NCBI RefSeq assembly: GCF_001685355.1
Contig: NZ_CP016438.1
Span: 9,610,001 to 9,674,000 of the forward strand
Source: Streptomyces lincolnensis
GTDB taxonomy: Bacteria > Actinomycetota > Actinomycetes > Streptomycetales > Streptomycetaceae
DNA length: 64,000 nt
Direction of reading: 5' to 3'
Shown: positions 33,513 through 43,179 of the stretch, in pieces
Layout of the letters: every line of letters begins with the position of its first letter
Position numbering within the stretch: position 1 is the stretch's first letter
Program-made: the position numbers and the translations under genes
Notes under the pieces: model-generated
Told to the model about the DNA's origin: nothing
Database searches by the model: none
The model's input: only the letters and a program-made list of their open reading frames with translations

Positions 33513-35135
33513 ATGAGCTCAGCAGACCGCCGACTGCGGGCCGCAGCCCGTCACCTCGGGCGCCGCCGCTTCCTCTCCCTGACCGCCGCGACCGCCGCGC
33601 TGGCCTTCACCACGAACGTCCCGGCCGCGGGCGCGGCCGGCGTCCGCCGGATGGACCCGTCGAAGATCGCCGACGATCCGTTCACCCTGGGTGTCGCCTC
33701 CGGAGACCCGCTGCCGGACTCCGTGGTGCTGTGGACCCGGCTGGCGCCCGCCCCGTACGAGCCGGGCGGCGGCATGGCCGGGCTGGCCGCCGTGGTGCTC
33801 TGGGAGGTGGCCCTGGACGATCGGTTCGCCGTCGTGGTCCGCACCGGCGCCGCCGTCGCCTTCCCCGAGTACAACCACACCGTGCACGTCGATGTCGACG
33901 GCCTCGACCCGGACCACGCGTACTTCTACCGCTTCAGGGCCGGGACGTGGATCAGCGAGACCGGCCGCACCCGTACCGCGCCCGCCCGCACCTCGGCCGC
34001 CACGAGCCTGACCTTTGCCGCGGTGTCCTGCCAGGCCTTCCACGACGGCTACTTCACCGCCCACCGGCACCTGGCCGAGGACGACGTCGACATCGTCCTC
34101 CATGTCGGCGACTACCTGTACGAGTACCCCGTGAACTCCTCCGGCGGCGCGCGTGGGTACCCCAGCGGCACCCTGCCCGACGTGTTCAACCGGGAGACGG
34201 TCTCGCTGGAGGACTACCGGCTGCGGTACGCCCTGTACAAGAGCGACCCGGACCTGAGGGCGGTGCACGCGGCCCACCCGTTCGTCGTCACCTGGGACGA
34301 CCACGAGACCGAGAACAACTACGCGGGTGCCGTCGACGAGCACGGCAGCCCGCCCGAGCGGTTCCTGCTGCGCCGGGCCGCCGCCTACCGCGCCTACTGG
34401 GAGAACCAGCCACTGCGCGCGGCCCAGCTGCCCGTGGGATCCGACCTGCGGCTGTACCGGCGGCTGCACTGGGGCACCCTCGCCCAGTTCGACGTGCTCG
34501 ACACCCGTCAGTACCGCTCCGACCAGGCGTACGGAGACACCAAGCACGTGCCGGGACCGGAGTCGGACGATCCGGCGCGCACCATGACCGGGCAGACGCA
34601 GGAGGACTGGCTGATCGACGGCTGGCGCACCTCCGACGCGGTGTGGAACGTCATGCCCCAGCAGGTCTGCTTCTCCCAGCGCCGGCTGGATCTCAACGCG
34701 CAGTCGCTGATGTCCATGGACGCCTGGGACGGCTACCGCGCCTCACGTGACCGGATCCTCGCCGGCGCGAAATCGGCCGGGATCGAGAACCTGATGGTCC
34801 TCACGGGTGACGTCCATGTGGGGTACGCCTTCGAGATCAAGGACGTCTTCGACGACCCGGCGTCCCGGACCCTGGGGACGGAGATCGTCGCCACCTCGGT
34901 CACGAGCGGCAAGGACGGCGCCGAGCGGCCCGGCACCTGGGACACCTACATGAAGGCCAACCCGCACCTGAAGTTCTACGACGGGCGGCGCGGCTACGTC
35001 CGGGTAGCCCTCGGGCAGGGCGAGGCGCGGGCCGATTTCAGGACCGTCTCCGCGGTGACCACCCCGGGCGCGCCGATCACGACAGCCGGGTCCTTCGCCG
35101 TCGAGGCGGGGAAACCGGGCCTCGAACCCGTGTGA
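33513..35135 (+). CDS. phoD: Secreted PhoD-type alkaline phosphatase/phosphodiesterase
   Basis: A 540-residue Tat-exported enzyme. Among several in-frame starts, ATG 33513 (CAGGA 5 bp before) gives a compact Tat signal, with GRRRFLSLTAATAALAF and cleavage near GAAG. The PhoD N-domain (FTLGVASGDPLPDSVVLWTR) precedes the metal-binding catalytic domain: VLHVGDYLYEYP, VTWDDHETENN, QEDWLIDG, TGDVHVGYAFE (His for iron/calcium). It releases phosphate from mono- or diesters outside the cell. No clear PhoP box (GTTCACC repeats) is seen in the 186 bp upstream. Confidence 0.92.
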   Translation: MSSADRRLRAAARHLGRRRFLSLTAATAALAFTTNVPAAGAAGVRRMDPSKIADDPFTLGVASGDPLPDSVVLWTRLAPAPYEPGGGMAGLAAVVLWEVALDDRFAVVVRTGAAVAFPEYNHTVHVDVDGLDPDHAYFYRFRAGTWISETGRTRTAPARTSAATSLTFAAVSCQAFHDGYFTAHRHLAEDDVDIVLHVGDYLYEYPVNSSGGARGYPSGTLPDVFNRETVSLEDYRLRYALYKSDPDLRAVHAAHPFVVTWDDHETENNYAGAVDEHGSPPERFLLRRAAAYRAYWENQPLRAAQLPVGSDLRLYRRLHWGTLAQFDVLDTRQYRSDQAYGDTKHVPGPESDDPARTMTGQTQEDWLIDGWRTSDAVWNVMPQQVCFSQRRLDLNAQSLMSMDAWDGYRASRDRILAGAKSAGIENLMVLTGDVHVGYAFEIKDVFDDPASRTLGTEIVATSVTSGKDGAERPGTWDTYMKANPHLKFYDGRRGYVRVALGQGEARADFRTVSAVTTPGAPITTAGSFAVEAGKPGLEPV

Positions 35136-35247
35136 GCGGTGTCCCGCCGGGCGGGGATTCCGGGCCGTGGCGCGGCATCGCTATCATCCGATAGGAAGCA
35201 TTTGGGGCTGATGCCCTGAATGGGAAGAAATCCCATCGGAGCGATCC

Positions 35248-36102
35248 ATGTCCCGCAAGCGCCCTCCGCACGACGGCGACGAGCTGCTGGCCAGGCTCGG
35301 CTCGCTGACGTCCCGGGCGCGCGAGCACGCGGAGCTCCAGCGCTCCCGCGTAGAGCTGGCCATCGCCCTCCAGCGCGGCATGCTGCCCGCCGAGATGCCC
35401 ACCGAGCCCGGCTTCCACCTGGCCGTCCGCTACGCACCGGCCTGCCACGGCCTCAATGTGGGCGGGGACTGGTACGACGCCTTCCGCATGCCCGACGGCC
35501 GGATAGGACTGTCCATCGGGGACGTGCAGGGCCACAACATCGAGGCCGCCGCCTTCATGGGCCAGGTGCGGGTCGGCCTGCGCGCCCTCGCCTCCGTGAC
35601 GAGCGAGCCCGGCGAGCTCCTCGCCCGCACGAACGACCTCCTGCTCTCCCTCGGCACCGACCTCTTCGCCACCTGCACCTTCATGCGCCTCGACCCGTGC
35701 ACCGGCGTCCTGGAGAGCGCCCGGGCCGGACACGTCCCCTGCGTCTGGGCCACGGCCGAGGGCAAGTCCGGTGTCGCCGACGACGAGGCCGGTCCGCCCC
35801 TCGGCGTCCAGGCCGGCATGACCTACCCCGTGACCCGGTACCGGCTCACCACCGGCGGAGTGTTCGTCCTGCTGACGGACGGAGTGGTCGAGGGGCCGTC
35901 CATGGAGGTCGACCAGGGACTGGACCAGGTCGTACGGCTGGCGGGGGTGGCCGCCGTGGCGGGCATGGACGCGAGCGCGCTCGCCGCCGCCGTGATCCGT
36001 GGCGCGGACCTGGTGGGCCACGAGGACGACGCCGCCGTCCTGGTCGTCGGGTACGACAAGGCCGCGGAGGGCCCCGGCGAAGGGGCCGAAGTTCAGCCGT
36101 AG
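35248..36102 (+). CDS. Stand-alone PP2C/SpoIIE-type serine phosphatase
   Basis: A 284-residue phosphatase made almost entirely of the SpoIIE catalytic domain. Metal-site motifs are LNVGGDWYDAF (about 70-80), IGDVQGHNIEAA, LLTDGVVE and HEDDAAVLVVGY. The short N-terminus includes ELAIALQRGMLPAEMP, the usual start of this domain; there is no PAS, GAF or membrane domain. Such enzymes dephosphorylate anti-sigma-factor antagonists (STAS proteins). The gene for a MASE1 membrane sensor begins 50 bp downstream, suggesting the input module is encoded separately. Confidence 0.93.
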   Translation: MSRKRPPHDGDELLARLGSLTSRAREHAELQRSRVELAIALQRGMLPAEMPTEPGFHLAVRYAPACHGLNVGGDWYDAFRMPDGRIGLSIGDVQGHNIEAAAFMGQVRVGLRALASVTSEPGELLARTNDLLLSLGTDLFATCTFMRLDPCTGVLESARAGHVPCVWATAEGKSGVADDEAGPPLGVQAGMTYPVTRYRLTTGGVFVLLTDGVVEGPSMEVDQGLDQVVRLAGVAAVAGMDASALAAAVIRGADLVGHEDDAAVLVVGYDKAAEGPGEGAEVQP

Positions 36103-36152
36103 GGCGTCATGCCGTCGCTCCCGCCTCGCCGGAACGGCGGGGCCGGTGTCTG

Positions 36153-37166
36153 ATGGCTGGTGTGGTGGGTAACGAGGAGCTGCGCCGGACCGGCGTCTTC
36201 GTCCTCCGGACGCTGGCTGTCGCCGCCTGCTACTACGCCGCGGGGCGACTCGGGCTGCTGCGGAACCTGGTCGTCGAGGGCGCGGTGTTCACGCCCATCT
36301 GGCCGCCGACCGGTGTCGCGGTGGCCTGCCTGCTGGTCTTCGGCCTGCGCGCCTGGCCCGGCATCGCCCTCGGTGTCCTGCTCGTCATCATGCATCTCAC
36401 CGCGCTGTCACCCGAGGTGCTCGGCAATCTGGCGGGCAACACCGCCGCTCCCGTCTGCGCCTACCTCATGCTGCGCCGGGTCGGCTTCCGCACCGACCTG
36501 AGCCGGCTGCGGGACGGCCTGGCCCTGGTGTTCCTCGGCGCGCTGACCGGCATGCTGATCAGCGCCACGGTGGGCGTCGGCATGCTCGTCATCACCGACC
36601 ACCTCACCACCGGCGGCTTCTGGTCCGTCTGGCTGGCCTGGTGGGTCGGCGACGCGATGGGTGTCCTGATCGTCACGCCGCTGCTGCTGTTGCTGCACGC
36701 GGCACGGTGGCCCCCGAACCTGTCCCGCTGGCTGGAGGCCACCGGACTCGCCGTCTTCACCTGCGCCGTAGTACCCCTGGTCACGCACAGCACCGTCAGC
36801 GTGCTGTTCCTCGTCTACCCGCTGCTGATCTGGGCGGCCCTGCGCTTCCAGCTCGTCGGCAGCATGCTCTGCGCCCTGTTCACGTCCGTCATGGCCACCG
36901 TCGCCGCCACCGACGGGGCCGGCCCCTTCCGGGAGCTGACCCGCATCGAGGTGATGATCAAACTCCAGGCCTTCAACGGCACCATGGCCCTGACCGCCCT
37001 GCTCCTGTCGGCGGTGATCACCGAGCAGCGCAACACCCGGCGCTCGGTGGAGGCGGCCTGCCAGGAGCTGGTGGAGGTGCTGGAACACCTCACCGCGGGC
37101 GACGCGCCACGAGGCCAGCCGCCGCGGGAGAGCGAGGGGCCACGGGAGGAGCAGGCGGGGCGGTGA
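36153..37166 (+). CDS. MASE1-domain integral membrane protein without output domain
   Basis: A 337-residue protein. From residue ~15 the MASE1 pattern runs for about 280 residues with eight helices: [80 protein letters not shown]. The remaining ~50 residues are a cytoplasmic helix ([18 protein letters not shown]) and a Pro/Glu-rich tail, with no kinase, GGDEF or phosphatase domain. MASE1 is normally a sensor fused to such outputs. Following the PP2C gene at 50 bp, it may be the sensory half of a split receptor. Confidence 0.85.
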   Translation: MAGVVGNEELRRTGVFVLRTLAVAACYYAAGRLGLLRNLVVEGAVFTPIWPPTGVAVACLLVFGLRAWPGIALGVLLVIMHLTALSPEVLGNLAGNTAAPVCAYLMLRRVGFRTDLSRLRDGLALVFLGALTGMLISATVGVGMLVITDHLTTGGFWSVWLAWWVGDAMGVLIVTPLLLLLHAARWPPNLSRWLEATGLAVFTCAVVPLVTHSTVSVLFLVYPLLIWAALRFQLVGSMLCALFTSVMATVAATDGAGPFRELTRIEVMIKLQAFNGTMALTALLLSAVITEQRNTRRSVEAACQELVEVLEHLTAGDAPRGQPPRESEGPREEQAGR

Positions 37167-37293
37167 ACGCTCCCCGGTGCCGTATCCGCCGGGATGCCGC
37201 GAGTCCGGACCGGGGGCCCACTCGCGCACCACGGCCCCGACAAGGAAGGATGAGGGCGTCACCGTAGGACAAGTCATGTGTGGGAGCGGGCAG

Positions 37294-38934
<1,641 letters not shown>

Positions 38935-38947
38935 GCCGTACGGCGCC

Positions 38948-39415
38948 TCAGGCGACGCGCAGATCGAGCAGCTGTCGCGTGTGCTCGGGCACGTGGTTGC
39001 CGGCGAGGCCGTCGATGAGGGCCGCCAGGGGCAGCGGCTGGTCCACCGCGACGGTGTCGTTGGACAGCAGCAGTGTCGGTACGAGGACCGCGGCGGCCTG
39101 TTCGTCGAGCTGATCGGCGATGTCGCACAGCACACCGGCCTGGCGCCGGACATGCTCGATCAGGTCCGCCCGGTCCGTGTGCCGGGCGATGACGCGATCG
39201 AGGTTCCACGGGTCGAGGGAAATCCGGTTGTCGAGGGTCGGCCGCGCCCCGGCGACCACCCCCAGGGCGACCGCCGCGACGGAGGCGTCGAGGCTGAGGA
39301 GATGGGCCAGGACGTGGTCGGCGTCCCAGCCGCCGTCGGCGGCCTCACCGAGACCGGGTGTGGCCGCGGCGTCGAGGAGCTTGTCGTAGGCGCCGCGTAG
39401 TGCGGTGGTGTCCAT
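38948..39415 (-). CDS. DinB/maleylpyruvate-isomerase-like four-helix protein
   Basis: A 155-residue protein with the bacillithiol/mycothiol-dependent-enzyme fold pattern: GGWDADHVLAHLLSLDASVA with a His that could ligand a metal, then WNLDRVIARHTDRADLIEHV and a C-terminal helix ending NHVPEHTRQLLDLRVA. The three widely spaced His (near 33, 78 and 147) match the DinB metal triad. It may be a mycothiol-dependent detoxifying enzyme or an uncharacterised member. The gene is separated from arsR by a 378-bp gene-free, repeat-rich gap. Confidence 0.75.
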   Translation of the reverse strand: MDTTALRGAYDKLLDAAATPGLGEAADGGWDADHVLAHLLSLDASVAAVALGVVAGARPTLDNRISLDPWNLDRVIARHTDRADLIEHVRRQAGVLCDIADQLDEQAAAVLVPTLLLSNDTVAVDQPLPLAALIDGLAGNHVPEHTRQLLDLRVA

Positions 39416-39793
39416 GGGGTGCGTTCCTTCACTCGCGGGGAGGGGCGGCCGGTGGGGGAGCGGAGGCTCGACGCACTGGTCGAGAGGGGTGGCACCGGCC
39501 CCTGGCCGGGGAAAGGGGCGCGGGGCCGGGCTCCGGTTCGGGTGGCGTGGCCTGGCGTGGTGTCTGGGTCCTGGGCGAGGGGGCGTGAAGCCGGGCGCCC
39601 GGTGGGGTGGGTGGCGCCTGGGTCCTGCGGCAAGGGCGCGGTGATGGGGCCCTGTTCACGAGGCGTGGGGGCTCGACCCCTGGGCAGGGGCGCGGAGCCG
39701 AACCCCCCGGTAGGGCGTGGCGCCTGGGTCCTGGACGGTGCAGGCGCGGCGCAGGGGCTCCGAACGTGGGTGGCGTGGGCGCCGGGCCCCGGT
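39416..39793. other. Gene-free GC-rich tract with degenerate repeats
   Basis: No convincing gene on either strand. The tract is dominated by variants of GGTTCGGGTGGCGTGG (near 39533-39550 and inside the pair at 39778-39833) and of GGCGCCTGGGTCCTG (near 39562, 39608 and 39719). Frames that stay open here give only Pro/Arg/Thr-rich low-complexity peptides. Confidence 0.6.
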
Positions 39794-39833
39794 TCAGGAG
39801 GCGTGGGCGCCCGGGCCCGGTTCGGGCGGCGTG
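39778..39833. repeat. Two tandem 28-bp repeats across the arsR stop codon
   Basis: Unit 1 (39778-39805) and unit 2 (39806-39833) share the pattern GGCGCC-GGGCCC-GGTTC-G-GGCGTG with about five differences. A related copy occurs around 39516-39550. The stop codon of arsR (39794) lies inside unit 1, so the C-terminal E-P-G-P-G-A-H-A-S is encoded by repeat DNA. Confidence 0.65.
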
Positions 39834-40186
39834 GCGCCCGCGTCCCGTTCCGCCGCCTCGGCGACGCGCTTGATGGTCGCCAGGCGGCGGTCCCAGTCGG
39901 CCGCCAGCGAGGCCATCCACCGGGCCGTCGCGTCCAGTGCGGCCGGCCGCACCGCGTACCGGACCTCGCGTCCGACCCGGCCGCCGGTGACCAGCCCGGC
40001 CGCGTCCAGGACGGCGAGGTGTTTGACCACCGCCTGGCGTGAGACGGGGAGTTGTCCGGCGAGCGTGGTGGCGGTGGCCTCGCCGCGGGCGGCGAGCAGA
40101 TCGAGCAGCTGCCGCCGTGTCGGGTCGGCCAGGGCGCCGAGGACACTGTCGACGACGTCGGCGGTGCCGGGGCGTTCCTCCGTCAC
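39794..40186 (-). CDS. ArsR-family winged-helix repressor
   Basis: A 130-residue repressor starting at GTG 40186, which overlaps the SRPBCC gene's TGA by 4 bp. The wHTH is VLGALADPTRRQLLDLLAAR, ATTLAGQLPVSRQAVVKHLA, VLDAAGLVTGGRVGREVRYA, of the subtype often paired with an SRPBCC/AHSA1 protein and lacking metal-binding cysteines. The tail after residue ~115 is Pro/Gly-rich and arises from local repeats. The likely operators are the TGCAAC-type palindromes upstream of its partner gene, meaning autoregulation of the pair. Confidence 0.9.
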   Translation of the reverse strand: MTEERPGTADVVDSVLGALADPTRRQLLDLLAARGEATATTLAGQLPVSRQAVVKHLAVLDAAGLVTGGRVGREVRYAVRPAALDATARWMASLAADWDRRLATIKRVAEAAERDAGATPPEPGPGAHAS

Positions 40187-40629
40187 GTGGCGGGCTGCTC
40201 GGCGCGCGACTTGAGCGCGTCGAGTTCCAGGGGCCAGCCCTGGGAGTGGTCCTTGTGGTTCTGGCTGCGCAGTTCCTCGGACCCGGCCAGCGCCGTGAAC
40301 CCGCTCTCCACGACCCGGAGCCGGGTGTGGCCGCCTTCTTCGCTCAGCGTGAACTCCACCAGGGTGCTGTTGTTCTCGCGCAGTTCCTCCCCGGGGAACG
40401 CGCTGGTCCAGCGGTACGCCAGATAGGTCGGCGGCCTCACCTTCTCCACCCGCACCGGGAAGTCGCCGTGCTCGGCGTTCTTCGCCACCATCGTCTCGCC
40501 CTCCCTGGCCACCGTCCCCGGCAGGCTCGCCTTGTCGGCCACCCAGAACCCGGGCTGGGCCACCAGTGACCAGACCCGCTCCAGGGGTGCCGCGATGAGG
40601 GTCTCGCGCTCGATTCGGTCCTCGCTCAT
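40183..40629 (-). CDS. SRPBCC/AHSA1-domain protein paired with ArsR
   Basis: A 148-residue START-like protein: IERETLIAAPLERVWSLVAQ then GFWVADKASLPGTVAREGET, YLAYRWTSAFPGEE, TLVEFTLSEEGGHTRLRVVE, and a C-terminal helix SQNHKDHSQGWPLELDALKS. The helix-grip fold binds hydrophobic ligands. ATG 40629 follows AGGAG. Translational coupling with arsR indicates a two-gene ligand-sensing cassette common in actinomycetes; the ligand is unknown. Confidence 0.9.
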   Translation of the reverse strand: MSEDRIERETLIAAPLERVWSLVAQPGFWVADKASLPGTVAREGETMVAKNAEHGDFPVRVEKVRPPTYLAYRWTSAFPGEELRENNSTLVEFTLSEEGGHTRLRVVESGFTALAGSEELRSQNHKDHSQGWPLELDALKSRAEQPAT

Positions 40630-40656
40630 GAGGGGCTCCTTCGTCGCCGCCGTTGA

Positions 40657-40674
40657 TGCAACTCCAGAGTTGCA
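40657..40674. promoter_or_regulatory. Palindromic operator candidate 1 for ArsR pair
   Basis: TGCAACTCCAGAGTTGCA has 7-bp perfect arms around a 4-bp centre, 28 bp before the SRPBCC start. It shares the TGCAAC half-site with the larger palindrome just upstream. Confidence 0.65.
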
Positions 40675-40683
40675 CGTCGACCA

Positions 40684-40715
40684 CGTTAGGTGCAACCCCA
40701 AGGTTGCACCTAACG
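40684..40715. promoter_or_regulatory. Long perfect palindrome: operator candidate 2 and/or terminator
   Basis: CGTTAGGTGCAACC, CCAA, GGTTGCACCTAACG: 14-bp perfect arms and a 4-nt loop. It carries the same TGCAAC half-sites as the nearby 40657-40674 palindrome, arguing for an ArsR-type operator. It also lies 20 bp past the stop of the oxidoreductase gene and could terminate that transcript. Confidence 0.65.
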
Positions 40716-40734
40716 CGGTGGCGGCCTGTGCGCG

Positions 40735-43050
40735 CTACGCCGAAGCACGCTCCAGACGGACGATGACGCTCTTCGACGTCGGCGTGTTGCTGATGTCCGC
40801 CACGCTGTCGAGCGGCACCAGGACGTTGGTCTCCGGGTAGTAGGCGGCGGCGGAGCCCGGGGGAGTGGGGTAGGCGACGACGCGGAAGCCGTCGGCGCGG
40901 CGTTCCGAGCCGTCGGTCCAGACACTGATCAGGTCGACGAGGGTGCCGTCGGGAAGACCGAGGTCGGCGAGGTCGGAGGCGTTCACGAGGACGACGCGCC
41001 GGCCGCCCTTGATACCCCGGTATCGGTCGTCCATCGCGTAGGGGACGGTGTTCCACTGGTCGTGCGACCGCAGGGTCTGGAGGACGAGATGGCCCTCGGG
41101 CGCTTCGAGGGCCGTGAAGGCGTTGGCGGTGAAGACGGCCTTGCCGCTCGCCGTGCGGAACACCCGCTCGTTGACCGGGTTGGGCAGCCGGAAGCCGCCC
41201 GGGCGCCGGACCCGCTCGTTGAAGTCCTCGAAACCGGGGACGACCCGGGCGATGCGGTCGCGGACGAGGTCGTAGTCGGCCTCGAAGTCCGCCCAGGGGA
41301 TGTCCGGTTCGGAGCCCAGGACCCGGCTGGCGAGGCGGGTGATGAGGGAGACCTCGCTCAGCAGGTGCGGGGAGGCGGGGTCGAGGCGGCCACGGGTGGA
41401 GTGGACCTCGCTCATGGAGTCCTCGACCGTCATGAACTGCTCCCTGCCCGCCTGGACGTCCCGGTCGCTGCGGCCCAGCGTGGGCAGGATCAGCGCCGTC
41501 CGCCCGCACACGGTGTGGGACCGGTTGAGCTTGGTCGAGATGTGCGCGGTCAGGCGGCAGCCGCGCATGGCGCGTTCGGTGACGTCGCTGTCCGGGGTGG
41601 CCCGGACGAAGTTGCCCGCGACACCGAGGAAGAGCTTGGCGCGTCCGTCGAGCATGGCCCGGATGGAGTCGACGGAGTCCAGACCGTGCGCCGTCGGAGC
41701 GGTGAAACCGAACTCGCGGCCCAGCCGGTCCAGGAAGGCCTGGGGCATGCGTTCCCAGATGCCCATCGTGCGGTCGCCCTGGACGTTGCTGTGTCCGCGG
41801 ACCGGGCACACCCCGGCGCCCGGACGGCCGATGTTCCCGCGCAGCAGAAGGAAGTTGACGACCTCCCTGATGGTGGGCACACCGTGTTTGTGCTGGGTGA
41901 GGCCCATGGCCCAGCACACGATGACGCTACGGCTGTTCAGGACGCGTTCGTGGACCCGCTCGATCTCGTCGCGGCTCAGACCGGTGGCCGCCAGCACCGC
42001 GTCCCACGACGTCGTGGCGCGGATGTGCTCGGCGAAGGCGTCGTAGCCGGTGGTGTGCGCCTCGATGAACTCCCGGTCCAGGACGGTGCCCGGCTCCTTG
42101 TCCTCGGCCTCCAGCAGCATCAGGTTGAGCGCCTGGAACAGGGCCAGGTCGCCGCCCGGCCGGATCTGGAGGAACTGGTCGGCGATGTCCGTGCCGCGGC
42201 CGATGATCCCGCGCGCCTTCTGCGGGTGCTTGAAACGCAGGAGTCCCGCCTCGGGCAGCGGATTGACGGCCACGACACTGCCGCCGCGGCGCTTGGTCTC
42301 CTCCAGCGCGGTCAGCATGCGCGGGTGGTTGGTACCGGGGTTCTGCCCGACGACGAAGACGAGGTCGGCGTTGTGCAGGTCGTCCAGGCTGACGCTGCCC
42401 TTGCCGATGCCCAGGGTCTCGCCCAGCGCCGAACCGCTGGACTCGTGGCACATGTTGGAGCAGTCCGGCAGGTTGTTGGTGCCGAAGGCCCGCGCGAACA
42501 GCTGGAGCAGGAACGCCGGTTCGTTCGCCAGCCGCCCGGAGGTGTAGAACAGCGCCTCGTCCGGGTGGTCCAGGGCACGCAGCTCGCGGGCGAGCAGGTC
42601 CAGCGCCTCGTCCCAGCCGATCGGCTCGTAGTGCGTGGCGCCCTCGCGCAGCACCATCGGCTCGGTCAGCCGGCCCTGCTGGTTGAGCCAGCGGTCCGAC
42701 TTACGGCTCAGCTCCTCGACCGAGTACTGCCGGAAGAAGTCGGCGGTCACCCTGCGGGAGGTGGCCTCGTCGCTGATGTGCTTGGCGCCGTTCTCGCAGT
42801 ACTCGTTGCGGTGCCGCTGCCCCGCCGCGGGCTCCGGCCAGGCGCAGCCCGGGCAGTCGAAGCCCTTCGCCTGGTTGATGCTCAGCAGCGTCAGCGCGGT
42901 GCGCTTCGGCGAGGTCTGGCCCAGCGCGTACTTCAGGGCGTGGACGACCGCCGGAGCACCCGTGGCCCATGTCCTGGGAGCCGTCACCGACAGCTCGCCC
43001 TCATCCGGTTCGTCGCCGTCCCGCACCGCGCACCACGCCCTCTCCGTCAT
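40735..43050 (-). CDS. FdhF/YdeP-family molybdopterin oxidoreductase
   Basis: A 771-residue bis-molybdopterin-guanine-dinucleotide enzyme related to formate dehydrogenase alpha subunits. ATG 43050 sits behind GGGGAGGCGG. The N-terminal ferredoxin-like site is KGFDCPGCAWPEP (about residue 65), as in YdeP. The Mo-binding domains follow (ALFYTSGRLANEPAFLLQLF, DLVFVVGQNPGTNHPRMLTA, GNIGRPGAGVCPVRGHSNVQ, DRTMGIWERMP), ending with the C-terminal barrel (VNASDLADLGLPDGTLVDLI). The active-site region reads CSNMCHESSG with no selenocysteine. The true substrate is unknown; E. coli YdeP is linked to acid resistance. A LysR regulator is divergent. Confidence 0.93.
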   Translation of the reverse strand: MTERAWCAVRDGDEPDEGELSVTAPRTWATGAPAVVHALKYALGQTSPKRTALTLLSINQAKGFDCPGCAWPEPAAGQRHRNEYCENGAKHISDEATSRRVTADFFRQYSVEELSRKSDRWLNQQGRLTEPMVLREGATHYEPIGWDEALDLLARELRALDHPDEALFYTSGRLANEPAFLLQLFARAFGTNNLPDCSNMCHESSGSALGETLGIGKGSVSLDDLHNADLVFVVGQNPGTNHPRMLTALEETKRRGGSVVAVNPLPEAGLLRFKHPQKARGIIGRGTDIADQFLQIRPGGDLALFQALNLMLLEAEDKEPGTVLDREFIEAHTTGYDAFAEHIRATTSWDAVLAATGLSRDEIERVHERVLNSRSVIVCWAMGLTQHKHGVPTIREVVNFLLLRGNIGRPGAGVCPVRGHSNVQGDRTMGIWERMPQAFLDRLGREFGFTAPTAHGLDSVDSIRAMLDGRAKLFLGVAGNFVRATPDSDVTERAMRGCRLTAHISTKLNRSHTVCGRTALILPTLGRSDRDVQAGREQFMTVEDSMSEVHSTRGRLDPASPHLLSEVSLITRLASRVLGSEPDIPWADFEADYDLVRDRIARVVPGFEDFNERVRRPGGFRLPNPVNERVFRTASGKAVFTANAFTALEAPEGHLVLQTLRSHDQWNTVPYAMDDRYRGIKGGRRVVLVNASDLADLGLPDGTLVDLISVWTDGSERRADGFRVVAYPTPPGSAAAYYPETNVLVPLDSVADISNTPTSKSVIVRLERASA

Positions 43051-43102
43051 CCGCCTCCCCACTCTTTGCCAGACCATCGGCCCAGGTCAAAGCGGTAGTT
43101 GT

Positions 43103-43114
43103 TATCGCGTGATA
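43103..43114. promoter_or_regulatory. LysR-type box between oxidoreductase and LysR genes
   Basis: TATCGCGTGATA is a near-palindrome with A-T-rich ends in a GC-rich gap, of the T-N10-A form used by LysR regulators. It is 52 bp before the oxidoreductase start and 65 bp before lysR, the usual place for mutual control. Confidence 0.5.
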
Positions 43115-43179
43115 GGCCGCGCCGATCAGATCGCGCGGTCGCCGGGACAGCGCGCACGGCCGAGGTGGATCATTGAGGT

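Noticed and set aside
41062..43098. A 678-codon plus-strand frame
   Set aside because: It mirrors the molybdopterin oxidoreductase gene and shows no family motif; it is an antisense shadow.
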